NCBI GenBank assembly: GCA_905480225.1
Contig: CAJQPO010000020.1
Span: forward strand, 20,722 to 84,721
Direction: 5' to 3'
Source: an uncultured Flavobacteriales bacterium
Lineage (GTDB): Bacteria > Bacteroidota > Bacteroidia > Flavobacteriales_D > Parvicellaceae
Length of the DNA: 64,000 bases
The translations under genes and the position numbers were made by a program. How positions within the stretch are numbered: position 1 is the first letter of the stretch; each line of letters starts with the position of its first letter. The notes beneath the pieces are model-generated. The model made no database searches, had not been told where the DNA came from, and was given only the letters and a program-made list of their open reading frames with translations. Positions 45,745 to 55,818 of this stretch are shown here, in pieces.

Positions 45745-47742
45745 ATGAAAAGAATAAAATCACTTTTTGGAATTCAGGGATTAAGTTATTTAATTATCGC
45801 TTCTGTATTGACTTTATTCGGTCTCCAAAAGCCTGAAATAGTTGACGATTTCAATATATATTGGATGATGACTGCGGGTGCTTTTGTCTTAGGGATAATG
45901 CTCCTGATTAGTAAAAAGGGAGAACACATAGCGGTTTTGTTTTCTAGGATAGTTGTCGCTGGTATTTTTATTGTTTCAGGACTGATTAAGGCGAATGATA
46001 CGATTGGTTTTGCTTTTAAATTAGAAGAGTATTTTAGACCCGAGTCTCTAGGTTCTGGTTGGTCTGTTTTTGAACCTTATTCGTTGTTACTTTCAATATT
46101 AATTAGTGGTGCTGAAGTTCTTCTTGGGTTAGCTATTCTTGTAGGAGCATGGACACGACTTACAACCACACTGATTCTATTTATGACGGTTTTCTTTGCT
46201 TGGCTGACCAATTTTACTGCAGATTGTGTTAGCAATAGAGATGACTACGTTAGTGTTAATCGAAAGTTGTCAGAAGGCGATAGAGCATTTATTTCTGGAG
46301 ATTTAGAAACAGGAAACATAAAATACGAGCGCGCATTTCAGAAATTAAATGGAATGAAATCGCCTTTTATGGATACCATTGCGCTTGCTGTTAATGCCAG
46401 AAAATCAATTGATCAATCGAATCCAGATTCCTTGGAAATTGTAGCAGCAAAAAACATTGAGGTTCCGAGTTTTTATTGGGAATGTGTGGAAGATTGTGGT
46501 TGTTTCGGTGATGCCTTGAAAGGATCAGTGGGTAGATCGTTGACTCCTCGAGAGTCTTTTTACAAAGACTTGTTTTTAGTGTTCTTTGTGCTTGTACTTT
46601 TCTTAAAACAAAAAAGAATTCATTTAAATGAATTTAAAGATGATTTGGTCTTGGTTTTTGGTGCGCTGCTCTTAATAGCGGTATTTGGAGGTGGATTATT
46701 TGGGTGGTGGTTCCCTTTAGTATTTACGTTTTGTGCGGTCCTCATTTATCTGATTTTGAAAAAAATAACGAAAACAGGTAATAGACAGGTTTTTATTATT
46801 GCAATGGCAATGGCAACGCTATCCTATGGTTTCTCTTTGTATACTTATGCGTTTTTACCGATTAAAGATTATAGACCGTATAAGATTGGTGATAGTATTC
46901 AAGAGAATATGAAATCAGCTGAAGAAAGAAACCAAATTTTGCCAGCTGATGAGCAACTTCAAGAAATGAAATATTACACGAATTGGCTTTGGAGGAACAA
47001 GTTTTCTGGAAAAGACACAGTTGTTGTTGATACTTCTTATATGGTGAATCGACTTTGGGAAGATGCAGCTTTTAAAGCGACGTACATGGCAATCGATTAC
47101 GATGGTGATAAGCACGTGTTGCAAACAGGGTATCAACGAAAGATCAATGATTTCCAGCTTTTACAAGCTTATGCTAACCTGAATGACAATAAAAAACAAG
47201 ATAGTGTAATTAGAGAGCAAATTGAAATGGAATACGATCCTGGTTATGGTGAAGTTTATTACCTGATGCGCAATACAGTAGAAAATCGCAATGAACTGGT
47301 TTTAAGAACAGAGTTTAAAGATTCATTGTATCCGATGACAGACAGTACATGGATTTATGTACAGGATTCTACGGTCATATTAACGCCCCCAAACAATCCT
47401 AAAATTGATGTAACACATTTCATGCTCAATAAAGATAGATTGTTAATGATTGTTTGTTACGACCTTTCAAAGGCTAATATTGAGGGACTAATTGCCATGA
47501 AAGACGTAATGGCTGAGGCTCAAAAAAATGGAGTAGAAATTGCTTTTGTGTCCAGTGCCTCCGAAGAAGAAGTTGCTTCACTAGCAGATGAAATTGAATT
47601 TCATTTTCCTTATTATATTTGTGATCTCACGGAATTGAAAATTGTTATTCGATCGAATCCTGGAATGGTTTATTTAGAAAAAGGACGAGTTAAAGGGAAG
47701 TGGGATTACAACCGAATTCCAAAATATTTAGATTTAAAGTAG
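45745..47742 (+). CDS. BT_3928 family DoxX/MauE-like membrane protein
   Basis: 665 residues. The N-terminal half is polytopic, with a DoxX/MauE block (VAGIFIVSGLIKANDTIGFA; ISGAEVLLGLAILVGAW) and the CVEDCGCFGDALKGSVGRSLTP cysteine segment typical of this group. A second membrane region (about 285-380) precedes a soluble C-terminal domain of about 280 residues that ends in a thioredoxin-fold-like segment (LMIVCYDLSKANIEGLIAM; VYLEKGRVKGKWDYNRIP) without an obvious CxxC. DoxX/MauE-like proteins handle thiol or quinone redox in the membrane. The family is conserved between DUF1599 and tpiA in Bacteroidota; no defined role known to me. Confidence 0.88.
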   Translation: MKRIKSLFGIQGLSYLIIASVLTLFGLQKPEIVDDFNIYWMMTAGAFVLGIMLLISKKGEHIAVLFSRIVVAGIFIVSGLIKANDTIGFAFKLEEYFRPESLGSGWSVFEPYSLLLSILISGAEVLLGLAILVGAWTRLTTTLILFMTVFFAWLTNFTADCVSNRDDYVSVNRKLSEGDRAFISGDLETGNIKYERAFQKLNGMKSPFMDTIALAVNARKSIDQSNPDSLEIVAAKNIEVPSFYWECVEDCGCFGDALKGSVGRSLTPRESFYKDLFLVFFVLVLFLKQKRIHLNEFKDDLVLVFGALLLIAVFGGGLFGWWFPLVFTFCAVLIYLILKKITKTGNRQVFIIAMAMATLSYGFSLYTYAFLPIKDYRPYKIGDSIQENMKSAEERNQILPADEQLQEMKYYTNWLWRNKFSGKDTVVVDTSYMVNRLWEDAAFKATYMAIDYDGDKHVLQTGYQRKINDFQLLQAYANLNDNKKQDSVIREQIEMEYDPGYGEVYYLMRNTVENRNELVLRTEFKDSLYPMTDSTWIYVQDSTVILTPPNNPKIDVTHFMLNKDRLLMIVCYDLSKANIEGLIAMKDVMAEAQKNGVEIAFVSSASEEEVASLADEIEFHFPYYICDLTELKIVIRSNPGMVYLEKGRVKGKWDYNRIPKYLDLK

Positions 47743-47745
47743 GGA

Positions 47746-49068
47746 ATGTTTAGATATATCTTAAGAAGACTTTTTTATGGCCTACTTGTCCTTTTTGGAG
47801 TAGTTACGATTGTATTCTTTTTATTTAATTTTAAACAAGGCGACCCTTCCTTAATGTTGGGTGGACAGAATGCGAATAAGGAGATTTTAGAGTCTATAAG
47901 ACATGATTTGGGCTTAGATTTACCACTTCTTCTTCGTTATGGTTTGTACTTAAATGATTTGTCACCCATTTCGGTTTACAATAAAAATTTTAATAACAGT
48001 CATATTTATTTAGATAGTACAAAGTACAGCTACGTAAAATTGTTTGATTGGAGTGAAACGCGCACAGCGGTGCTGAAGTATCCTTATTTGAGGCGTTCCT
48101 ATAGTACAGATAGAGAGGTATCTGATATTATTAAAAGTACCCTTCCGGATACTGCTATTTTGGCAATAGCTTCGATTGTAATTGCTACTATTTTAGGCAT
48201 CTTTCTTGGTGTTTTTGCGGCATTGAATAAAGGCTCATTTTTAGACAATAGTTCTATTGTATTTGGCGTGCTGGGTATGTCAGCTCCTTCTTATCTTTCA
48301 GGTATAATCATTGCATGGGTTGGTGGTAACTTGTGGACTGAAGTAACGAGTTTGCCCATGTTGCCATTCTTTTTCTTATTACTTGGGTTATGCTTTAGTT
48401 TAATTTTGAATTTTAAAAAAAGAATTCGTTCAGAAGTCAAGAAGAGAATGCAATGGAGTGGTATCCTTGAAATGACAGTAAAAGGATTCCTTCTGGGGAT
48501 GGCTATTTGGTTATTTGGAATCATTTTGAATGGATTTACTGGAATGACTATAATACCAGGTGTTTCGTCTTATATGGAATTGCCCGGTACAGGTCTAGAA
48601 GGTACAGGTGTCCTTGCCGAACGAGATGAATGGACTAGAGAGTATAAGTACCATTGGGACCGACTAATATTACCTGCCATAACACTGGGTATTAGACCAC
48701 TCGCGATTGTTATGCAGTTGACTAGAAGTTCAATGTTAGATGTGATGTCACAAGATTATGTTAGAACAGCAAAAGCAAAAGGTGTGTCTTCGTTCCGTGT
48801 TATATTTAAGCATACACTAAAAAATGCGCTCAATCCTGTAGTTACTGCTGTTTCAGGTTGGTTTGCTTCGTTATTAGCTGGTGCCGTATTCGTAGAGAGA
48901 GTATTTGATTGGGATGGAATTGGAAATCAGTTAGTTAATTCGGTGCTAGGAGAAGATTTACCTGTGGCCATGGGGATTACACTGGTTATTGCAGTGTTTT
49001 TTGTAGTAATAAATATCTTGGTAGATGTACTTTATGGCTTCCTAGATCCAAGAGTAAGAATTAGTTAA
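47746..49068 (+). CDS. Orphan ABC transporter permease (DppB/OppB type) with long insertions
   Basis: 440 residues against about 310-340 for ordinary DppB proteins. TM1 is MFRYILRRLFYGLLVLFGVVTIVFFLF. The EAA loop, which docks the ATPase, is clear: RSSMLDVMSQDYVRTAKAKGVSSFRVIFKHTLKNALNP (quoted in part). Extra length comes from a soluble loop at about 60-140 after the first helix (YNKNFNNSHIYLDSTKYSYV) and a second insertion at about 200-290 with additional helices. No binding protein, second permease or ATPase lies nearby, so partners must be elsewhere. It starts three bases after the BT_3928 stop and ends directly before tpiA. Confidence 0.85.
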   Translation: MFRYILRRLFYGLLVLFGVVTIVFFLFNFKQGDPSLMLGGQNANKEILESIRHDLGLDLPLLLRYGLYLNDLSPISVYNKNFNNSHIYLDSTKYSYVKLFDWSETRTAVLKYPYLRRSYSTDREVSDIIKSTLPDTAILAIASIVIATILGIFLGVFAALNKGSFLDNSSIVFGVLGMSAPSYLSGIIIAWVGGNLWTEVTSLPMLPFFFLLLGLCFSLILNFKKRIRSEVKKRMQWSGILEMTVKGFLLGMAIWLFGIILNGFTGMTIIPGVSSYMELPGTGLEGTGVLAERDEWTREYKYHWDRLILPAITLGIRPLAIVMQLTRSSMLDVMSQDYVRTAKAKGVSSFRVIFKHTLKNALNPVVTAVSGWFASLLAGAVFVERVFDWDGIGNQLVNSVLGEDLPVAMGITLVIAVFFVVINILVDVLYGFLDPRVRIS

Positions 49069-49815
49069 ATGAGACGAAAAATTGTAGCAGGAAACTGGAA
49101 GATGAACATGTCTTCGGAAAGTTCAAATGCTTTCTTCAATGAACTTAAATCTTCTGATTGGCCCGAAGATGTAAATTGTATTATTGCTCCTCCAATTATC
49201 TATTTAATAGAGCTTCAAAAGATTAACGGAGAGCAAATCCATTTGTGTGGGCAAAATTGCCATTCTAATGATTCAGGTGCATTTACAGGTGAAATTGGAG
49301 CAGCAATGTTAAATGATATTGGTGCGAAATATTGTTTAGTTGGTCATAGTGAGCGGCGTAGCTATTTTAATGAGCGTAATGACTTCTTGAAAAACAAAGT
49401 GGATGGGCTTTTAAAAAATAGCATTGTTCCAATTTACTGTTGTGGCGAAACAAGAATTGAACGAGAAAATGGAACTTATTTTAATGTAGTTAAACAGCAA
49501 CTAAACGAAGGGCTGTTTCATCTGGATAATCTTCAATTCGCAAAAGTGATCATTGCCTACGAACCAGTTTGGGCGATAGGAACAGGCCTGACCGCGTCGG
49601 CAAAAGAAGCACAGGAAATGCATTCATTCATTCGTGAAACAATTGAAAATGCATATGGCCATGAAACGGCTGATTCAATTTCTATTTTATACGGTGGAAG
49701 TTGCAATCCGAATAATGCTAAAGAGTTATTTGCTTGTCAAGATGTAGATGGTGGATTAATTGGAGGAGCCTCATTGGAACCAAAGAAATTTTTGGAAATT
49801 GCTCAAGCATTTTAA
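49069..49815 (+). CDS. tpiA: Triosephosphate isomerase
   Basis: 248 residues. TIM barrel converting DHAP and G3P. Catalytic and binding blocks: VAGNWKMN (Lys), LVGHSERR (His), AYEPVWAIGTG (Glu and loop 6), SILYGGSCNPNNA and GGLIGGASL (phosphate site). The ATG directly abuts the previous stop, and prmA starts directly after the tpiA stop. The neighbours (DUF1599, BT_3928, prmA) are the usual ones in Bacteroidota. Confidence 0.97.
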   Translation: MRRKIVAGNWKMNMSSESSNAFFNELKSSDWPEDVNCIIAPPIIYLIELQKINGEQIHLCGQNCHSNDSGAFTGEIGAAMLNDIGAKYCLVGHSERRSYFNERNDFLKNKVDGLLKNSIVPIYCCGETRIERENGTYFNVVKQQLNEGLFHLDNLQFAKVIIAYEPVWAIGTGLTASAKEAQEMHSFIRETIENAYGHETADSISILYGGSCNPNNAKELFACQDVDGGLIGGASLEPKKFLEIAQAF

Positions 49816-50646
49816 ATGAATTATATTGAAGTTGAATTCATTCTGGATCCACTTTTACCATCAAGAGAGGTCTTGGTTTACGAACTCGGAGAACTTAAGT
49901 ATGAGAGTTTTGTCAATATTCCAAACGGGATTAAAGCCTATATACCCATAGTAGATTATGATGAAGATTGCTTTGACAGTTTGCAGGCCTTAAAAATACC
50001 GGGTCTTAATTTTTCATATTTAACTAAAGAAATCGTTCATGAGAATTGGAATAAGCTGTGGGAACAGGATTTTGATTCTATTGTAATTGAAGATAAATGT
50101 GTCATTAGGGCGCCCTTTCATAATCAACCTGAACTTGACATAATGGACATCGTGATATCTCCGAAGATGTCATTTGGAACGGGCCATCATCAGACTACGT
50201 ATATGATTGCCGCAAAATTATTTGACTTAGAGTTGAATGAAATTGACGTGTTGGACATGGGTTGTGGAACAGGGGTACTTGCAATTATTGCAAAAAAGAA
50301 GGGTGCAAATTTGGTTTGGGCAATTGATATTGAGGAATTTGCATACGAAAATACACTTGAAAATTGTTTGCGTAATGGCGTTTCGGATATTCACGTATTA
50401 CGAGGTGATGCTTCCAGTCTAACAAAACAAAGATTTCACCTTATTTTAGCAAACATCAATAGAAATATTCTTTTAAAAGACATGCAAGCCTATGCTGACG
50501 TGTTAATTCAAGATGGGTTACTTATCTTGAGTGGTTTTTACAAGACAGATTTTGACGTAATCCATGAAAAGGCGATTAATTTAGGATTGGTTTTTGTAGA
50601 GATGTTGGAAAAAGAGGGTTGGGCAATGTTGTTATTTAAAAAGTGA
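49816..50646 (+). CDS. prmA: Ribosomal protein L11 methyltransferase
   Basis: 276 residues. Trimethylates lysines and the N-terminus of ribosomal protein L11. The N-terminal ferredoxin-like recognition domain is followed by the linker MSFGTGHHQTTYMI and SAM motif I DVLDMGCGTGVLAIIAKKKGA. The catalytic-loop block LILANINRNILL is present near residue 212. The ATG abuts the tpiA stop. The next gene, the 1490-residue exported protein, begins four bases after the stop. Confidence 0.95.
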   Translation: MNYIEVEFILDPLLPSREVLVYELGELKYESFVNIPNGIKAYIPIVDYDEDCFDSLQALKIPGLNFSYLTKEIVHENWNKLWEQDFDSIVIEDKCVIRAPFHNQPELDIMDIVISPKMSFGTGHHQTTYMIAAKLFDLELNEIDVLDMGCGTGVLAIIAKKKGANLVWAIDIEEFAYENTLENCLRNGVSDIHVLRGDASSLTKQRFHLILANINRNILLKDMQAYADVLIQDGLLILSGFYKTDFDVIHEKAINLGLVFVEMLEKEGWAMLLFKK

Positions 50647-50650
50647 ATAC

Positions 50651-53600
50651 ATGCAAATAAAACATATTATTTTTGGTTTTTTGTTGTTGATTTTCAATCA
50701 AGGGGTCGCTCAATTCACTTCTTTTTCAACTGATTCGTCAGAATTCTTTGATCAATCGAAAGATTGGCTTGCATCCGCTAATAAGAGCGATGCCAAAAAA
50801 TTTATGGATGAATTTGAGGTACAGTGGTATGGTGGCAAATTTTCCGATGTGCAAAGGATGCAGGTATATAAAACGGCGAACCGCATTCTTTCACAGAAAC
50901 TGAAGCCTTATCCCGATTACAAAGCCTATTTAACGTCAATTTTGAATTTTGTCAAAAAAGAACATTCGGAAGGGGCTTTTGATGAGTGGCATCAATCCAT
51001 TGATAAATTAGCTGCAGGAAATAAAAAGCGATTTTCAGATTATCTAAAGATGTGTTCAAATTTATTTGCAGAGAACATTATTTTCAAATCATCTTCAACC
51101 ATTTGGCAAGCAAGCGAGTCTAATTTTAAATTTAAGTTCCAGAACAACAGCCCATTGGTGGTTTTTGAAAAAATAAACCTTCAATGTTTATCAAAAGGGG
51201 ATAGTGGGGTTATTTACGAAACTTCTGGAATTTTTGATCCTTTAAAGAATATCTGGCGCGGCAAAGGTGGGAGAGTAACTTGGTCGCGAGCTGCGTTGGA
51301 TCCGAAAGTGACTTATGCAGAATTAAATAGGTATAAAATTGGATTAAAAAGTTCGGGCTATAATGCCGACTCGGTTCTGTTTTATAACTCTTATTTTGAA
51401 GAACCCATATTGGGAGTTCTTGGAGAGAAAGTCCTTTCTAACCGAGGACCAGATAAGGTGGTTTACCCAAGATTCGAATCGTACGACAAAAGACTGATTA
51501 TCAAAAATATATTTGACGATATAGATTACGATGGTGGTTTTACCATGGAGGGAGGTAAATTAATCGGTAAAGGAACTTTTGAAGATTTAGCTAAAGTGAC
51601 GATAAAATATGAAGGAAAACCTTTCATTATTTCATCTGCGCTTATTTATACCATAAACGCAACAAACATATCTTCTGCTAACTCCGAGATTAAGATTCTC
51701 CTAGATAAGGACTCGATTTATCATCCAGGATTGCAGCTCAAGTATGTACATGAGGGTGTAGAAAAAAGAAAACTCACCCTAATAAGGGGGGGGCAAGGAA
51801 CGGGGATCAGTCCCTATTTTAATTCTTTCCATAAAATTGACATGGTTTTTGAAGCTTTGTCTTGGCGCGTTGGAGATGACAATATCAATTTTGGAAGATT
51901 ACCTGGAAGTACAGATTCGAGGGCATTTTTTGAATCACAAAATTATTTTTCCAAAAATCGGTATGATAAGCTAACTGGAATGGGCACCAATCCATTACCT
52001 CGAATCAAAAGTTATGTTAAAAAAGTTGGGTCTAGAAATTTCCTAGCAATTGACTTTGCTTCATACATGGGAAAAACGATGACTGACATTAAGCCATTAC
52101 TTTACAACCTAAATAACCTGGGTTTAATTACATACAATAGTGCGAAAGGTACAATCGCAGTTAATGGAAGAATGTATAGATGGTTAGGAGCAAGGTCAGG
52201 TCGGATGGACCATGATGTAATCCAATTCATTTCAGAACCCGAAAGAGGTGTAAAGTACAATGCTTCTTTGAGCCTTTTAAATTATGACCTTTCTATGGAG
52301 GGAGTGAATAGTATTGTTTTGAGTAATGCCCAGGGAACTAAAGTCTTTCCTGATCAAGGTAAATTAATCTTAAAAGAAAACAGAAGTTTCACATTTAAAG
52401 GGGTAATTCTTGCTGGCCGAACTGAAATTTACGGGGATGAGTTTTCTTTCGATTATGATAAGTTCAGATTGAACCTTATCGAAACGAATTGGTTGCGATT
52501 TTTTGTAAAAAGAAAAGAAAAGCATACTGATGGTGATCTTGTACGGAAACTGCAGAGTCAGCTCATTGGTGCGCGGGGATACATTGATATTGATGATGCT
52601 AAAAATAAATCAGGTAAAAATGAAAAAAAGCACCAATACCCAATCCTGAAATGTGTGAAGAAAACTTTTGTCTTTTATGATAACAAGAATATTCATGATG
52701 GTGCATATGATAGAGAGAATTTCTATTTCGAAGTAGAGCCTTTTGAGATGGATAGCTTAGATAATTTTGAAACTTCGGGAATGCGTTTTGACGGTAAATT
52801 GATTTCAGCTTCAATTTTTCCGGATTTGAAAGAAACTTTAGTTGTTCAGGACGACTATTCCCTCGGATTTATTAAGCAAGCACCAGAAGAAGGAATCTCA
52901 TTATACCTGGGAAAGGCCAATTATGAAAATGAAATTAGTTTAAGCAATAAAGGACTGATGGGTAGTGGTGACATTGATTACTTATCATCACATGCCGAAT
53001 CTTCGGCAATCACATTCTTGCCCAATTCATTAAGTGCCATTGCTGAGGTTTATGTTAATAAGGGAGGACCTGGTCCTCCAGAGTTGCCAAACGTTACGGG
53101 TAAAAATGTCAAAGTGGTTTATGTGCCGGATGAAAAGGTGTTGTATGCATCAAGTATAAATAAGAAAGATTTATTGGAATTCTATGACTCTCTTGCGGTA
53201 CTCAATGGAACGTTGGCCTTAAGACCTGAAGGAATGAATGGCAATGGTTTGCTTACGATCATGAAAAAAGGTGAGTTGCTTGCAGTGAATTTTAAGTTTA
53301 AAGAAAGACAAGTTGACGCTGATACTTCAGATTTTGATTTATTGAGTTTTGATCTAGATGCACTTGCATTTAGAACGACGAATGTCAATGCACATGTTGA
53401 TTTTGACACTAAAAAAAGTGAATTTAAATCGAACGGTGGTGAATCATTCGTAGAATTTCCTGACAATCAGTATATCTGTTATATGGATAAGTTTAATTGG
53501 TATATGAAAAATGATGACCTTGAGATGGAGGCGGCTAAGAAGAAAGGAAATGAAGTGAAGATAGATACAGATATGGATTTAGCGGGGCCTAATTTTTTCT

Positions 53601-55123
53601 CGATTCATCCAAAACAAGACTCTTTGAGCTTCCGTGCGCCAAAGGCTCGGTTTGATGTCCGGAAAAAAGTCATAACCTGCACAGAGTTAGAATATATTAC
53701 TGTAGCAGATTCCAGAATATATCCAGACAGTAATCGGATTTTTATTGAACGCAAAGCTAAAATGAGAACGCTCAACAATTCCAGTATTGTTTCAAACTAC
53801 ATTACAAAATACCATACTATCTTAAGAGCAACCACAGATATTAAAGCAAAAAATGAATATAAATCTTCGGGATATTATCAATTTAAGGATGAACTTGGAA
53901 AAACAAATGAAATATTCTTTGATGCTATTGAGCCCGACACGGCATTGAGGAGCTACGCAAAAGGCCAAATTGAGGAAAAAATGAATTTTAAATTAAGTCC
54001 TCATTTCAATTACTATGGCCAGGTAGAAATGTTTGCTTCTCAAAAAGAACTGTTGTTTTCAGGTGTTACTAAAATCCGACACAACTGTAATGGAATTGCT
54101 CGGAACTGGATGAACTTTACTGCGCCGATTGATCCAAAGGATATCTATATTCCAGTAACTGCTGACTTGAAAGATGAAAGCGGTAAACCTGTTGCTGCCG
54201 GAATCATTATGAATACGGATTCCATTTCTCTTTATCCGACATTCCTCTCAAATAAGCGTGACCAAAAGCATAAAAATGTGATTACTGCCAAGGGCTTTCT
54301 AAAGTTTAATAAGAAGAAACAAGTTTATCAAATAGGGAATAAAGATAAACTCCAAGAAGAAAATTTACCTGGTAACCTGGTAACCTTGAGTGTAGATAGC
54401 TGCACAGTAAGGGGACAAGGACAATTCGATTTTGGTATTAACTCAGGACAATTAAGTATTGCTCCTTACGGAAAAGTGAAGTATTCACCGCAGAAAAAAG
54501 AAGTAGCAGGAATAGCTACGATTGTGTTGAACTTTCCTTTCAGCGAAAATGCGCTTGATAAAATGAGTAAAGACATTAAATCTAAACTGGGCTTTGAGTC
54601 CTTGGATTATTCAAGCGCTACTTTTGAATTAGCCTTGCGAGAAATATGCGGCTTAAAAAAATCGGATAATATTATTTCTGATTTAACCATTCATGGAGAA
54701 ATAAAGAAGAAAAATTTTGCTGAAGAATTGAATAAATCCTTGATTTTGCCAGATATACAGTTCGTTTGGAACAAATCTACCAATTCGTACAGAAGTGTAG
54801 GTAGAATCGGTATTGGTAACATTTTGAAGAAACAAGTGTATAAATACGTGGATGGATACATCGAGTTAACCAAAAGATCAACTGGGGATATGGTTGATAT
54901 TTATTTAAAGCTAGATGGTAAGAATTTCTATTATTTTAACTACAAAAGTGGTAAAAAAGGAATCTTTCAAGTTTATGCATCCAATGCTGAGTTTAACAAA
55001 GAAATTAAGGACACTAAAACGGATAACACGAAGTTTAAAGGAGAAAAAGGAGTAGAAGACTTTCAGTTTATGTTATCTTCGCCGACTAAAGCAAAGGCGT
55101 TCTTAAGAAGAATGGAAGATTAA
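50651..55123 (+). CDS. Very large exported protein of unknown function (1490 residues)
   Basis: I do not recognise the family. A signal peptide (MQIKHIIFGFLLLIFNQGVA) is followed by about 120 residues of helical sequence (QVWYGGKFS / QRMQVYKTANRIL region), then about 1300 residues dominated by short beta strands with charged turns and few hydrophobic stretches, so it is periplasmic or surface exposed, not membrane-spanning. Recurrent phrases such as FDGKLISASIFPDL, GGFTMEGGKLIGKGTF, LNGTLALRPEGMNGNGLL and KGQIEEKMNFKL suggest stacked beta repeats, loosely recalling OstA/LptA-like or AsmA-like sheets. That is inference. The C-terminus has no T9SS signal. It lies four bases after prmA and four before plsY, so it is co-transcribed with the tpiA group. 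Confidence 0.75.
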   Translation: MQIKHIIFGFLLLIFNQGVAQFTSFSTDSSEFFDQSKDWLASANKSDAKKFMDEFEVQWYGGKFSDVQRMQVYKTANRILSQKLKPYPDYKAYLTSILNFVKKEHSEGAFDEWHQSIDKLAAGNKKRFSDYLKMCSNLFAENIIFKSSSTIWQASESNFKFKFQNNSPLVVFEKINLQCLSKGDSGVIYETSGIFDPLKNIWRGKGGRVTWSRAALDPKVTYAELNRYKIGLKSSGYNADSVLFYNSYFEEPILGVLGEKVLSNRGPDKVVYPRFESYDKRLIIKNIFDDIDYDGGFTMEGGKLIGKGTFEDLAKVTIKYEGKPFIISSALIYTINATNISSANSEIKILLDKDSIYHPGLQLKYVHEGVEKRKLTLIRGGQGTGISPYFNSFHKIDMVFEALSWRVGDDNINFGRLPGSTDSRAFFESQNYFSKNRYDKLTGMGTNPLPRIKSYVKKVGSRNFLAIDFASYMGKTMTDIKPLLYNLNNLGLITYNSAKGTIAVNGRMYRWLGARSGRMDHDVIQFISEPERGVKYNASLSLLNYDLSMEGVNSIVLSNAQGTKVFPDQGKLILKENRSFTFKGVILAGRTEIYGDEFSFDYDKFRLNLIETNWLRFFVKRKEKHTDGDLVRKLQSQLIGARGYIDIDDAKNKSGKNEKKHQYPILKCVKKTFVFYDNKNIHDGAYDRENFYFEVEPFEMDSLDNFETSGMRFDGKLISASIFPDLKETLVVQDDYSLGFIKQAPEEGISLYLGKANYENEISLSNKGLMGSGDIDYLSSHAESSAITFLPNSLSAIAEVYVNKGGPGPPELPNVTGKNVKVVYVPDEKVLYASSINKKDLLEFYDSLAVLNGTLALRPEGMNGNGLLTIMKKGELLAVNFKFKERQVDADTSDFDLLSFDLDALAFRTTNVNAHVDFDTKKSEFKSNGGESFVEFPDNQYICYMDKFNWYMKNDDLEMEAAKKKGNEVKIDTDMDLAGPNFFSIHPKQDSLSFRAPKARFDVRKKVITCTELEYITVADSRIYPDSNRIFIERKAKMRTLNNSSIVSNYITKYHTILRATTDIKAKNEYKSSGYYQFKDELGKTNEIFFDAIEPDTALRSYAKGQIEEKMNFKLSPHFNYYGQVEMFASQKELLFSGVTKIRHNCNGIARNWMNFTAPIDPKDIYIPVTADLKDESGKPVAAGIIMNTDSISLYPTFLSNKRDQKHKNVITAKGFLKFNKKKQVYQIGNKDKLQEENLPGNLVTLSVDSCTVRGQGQFDFGINSGQLSIAPYGKVKYSPQKKEVAGIATIVLNFPFSENALDKMSKDIKSKLGFESLDYSSATFELALREICGLKKSDNIISDLTIHGEIKKKNFAEELNKSLILPDIQFVWNKSTNSYRSVGRIGIGNILKKQVYKYVDGYIELTKRSTGDMVDIYLKLDGKNFYYFNYKSGKKGIFQVYASNAEFNKEIKDTKTDNTKFKGEKGVEDFQFMLSSPTKAKAFLRRMED

Positions 55124-55127
55124 TGCT

Positions 55128-55787
55128 ATGGAAGATATTTTAAATGTTTACAATCTAATTGCGCTATTACTGGCATATTTAGTTGGATCGATACCATCCG
55201 CTTTGTGGGTGGGTAGGCTCTTCTTTGGTGTAGATGTTAGAGAGCATGGGAGCAAAAATGCAGGTGCCACTAACACGTTTCGTGTTTTAGGTAAAAGAGC
55301 AGGATTCCCAGTGCTTTTTATGGATATTTTTAAAGGTTGGGCTGCGGTTACTTTACTGACGGTTTTTTGTGAATTCGGTCACGGATCTAATCAATTGGTT
55401 AATTTTCAACTTGCAGTTGGTATGGCTGCAGTATTTGGGCATATTTATCCTATTTATGCCAAGTTTCGTGGTGGTAAAGGAGTCGCGACGTTGCTCGGGA
55501 TAATATTTGCCATCCATCCAGAAGCTGCGGGGATTGCTTTTGGCATATTCCTGATCACCTTCCTGATTAGTAAGTACGTTTCATTGGGAGCCATAGTCGC
55601 GGCAGTTATTTTTCCATTTATTGTTATTTTTATTTTTAAATCCCAGGATACACCAACGCTGATTTATTTTTCTATAGTGATGTCATTGTTAGTGATTTAC
55701 ACGCATCGTGCAAATATTGACAGGCTTCTTAAAAAAGAAGAAAACAAAATGAAAGTCAGTATCAACTTCAGAAGGAATAACAAATAA
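55128..55787 (+). CDS. plsY: Glycerol-3-phosphate acyltransferase PlsY
   Basis: 219 residues, five to six helices. First acylation step of phospholipid synthesis, using acyl-phosphate made by PlsX. Three conserved cytosolic/periplasmic loops are visible: YLVGSIPSALWVGRL, GSKNAGATNTFRVLGK with the following DIFKGW, and FRGGKGVATLLG. A basic C-terminal tail (DRLLKKEENKMKVSINFRRN) is longer than in some members. It sits four bases after the 1490-residue protein and 31 before the SPOR giant, and so links phospholipid synthesis with two large envelope proteins. Confidence 0.95.
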   Translation: MEDILNVYNLIALLLAYLVGSIPSALWVGRLFFGVDVREHGSKNAGATNTFRVLGKRAGFPVLFMDIFKGWAAVTLLTVFCEFGHGSNQLVNFQLAVGMAAVFGHIYPIYAKFRGGKGVATLLGIIFAIHPEAAGIAFGIFLITFLISKYVSLGAIVAAVIFPFIVIFIFKSQDTPTLIYFSIVMSLLVIYTHRANIDRLLKKEENKMKVSINFRRNNK

Positions 55788-55818
55788 ACCTTTTTTTACG
55801 TAGAGTGTACAGTCAAGA

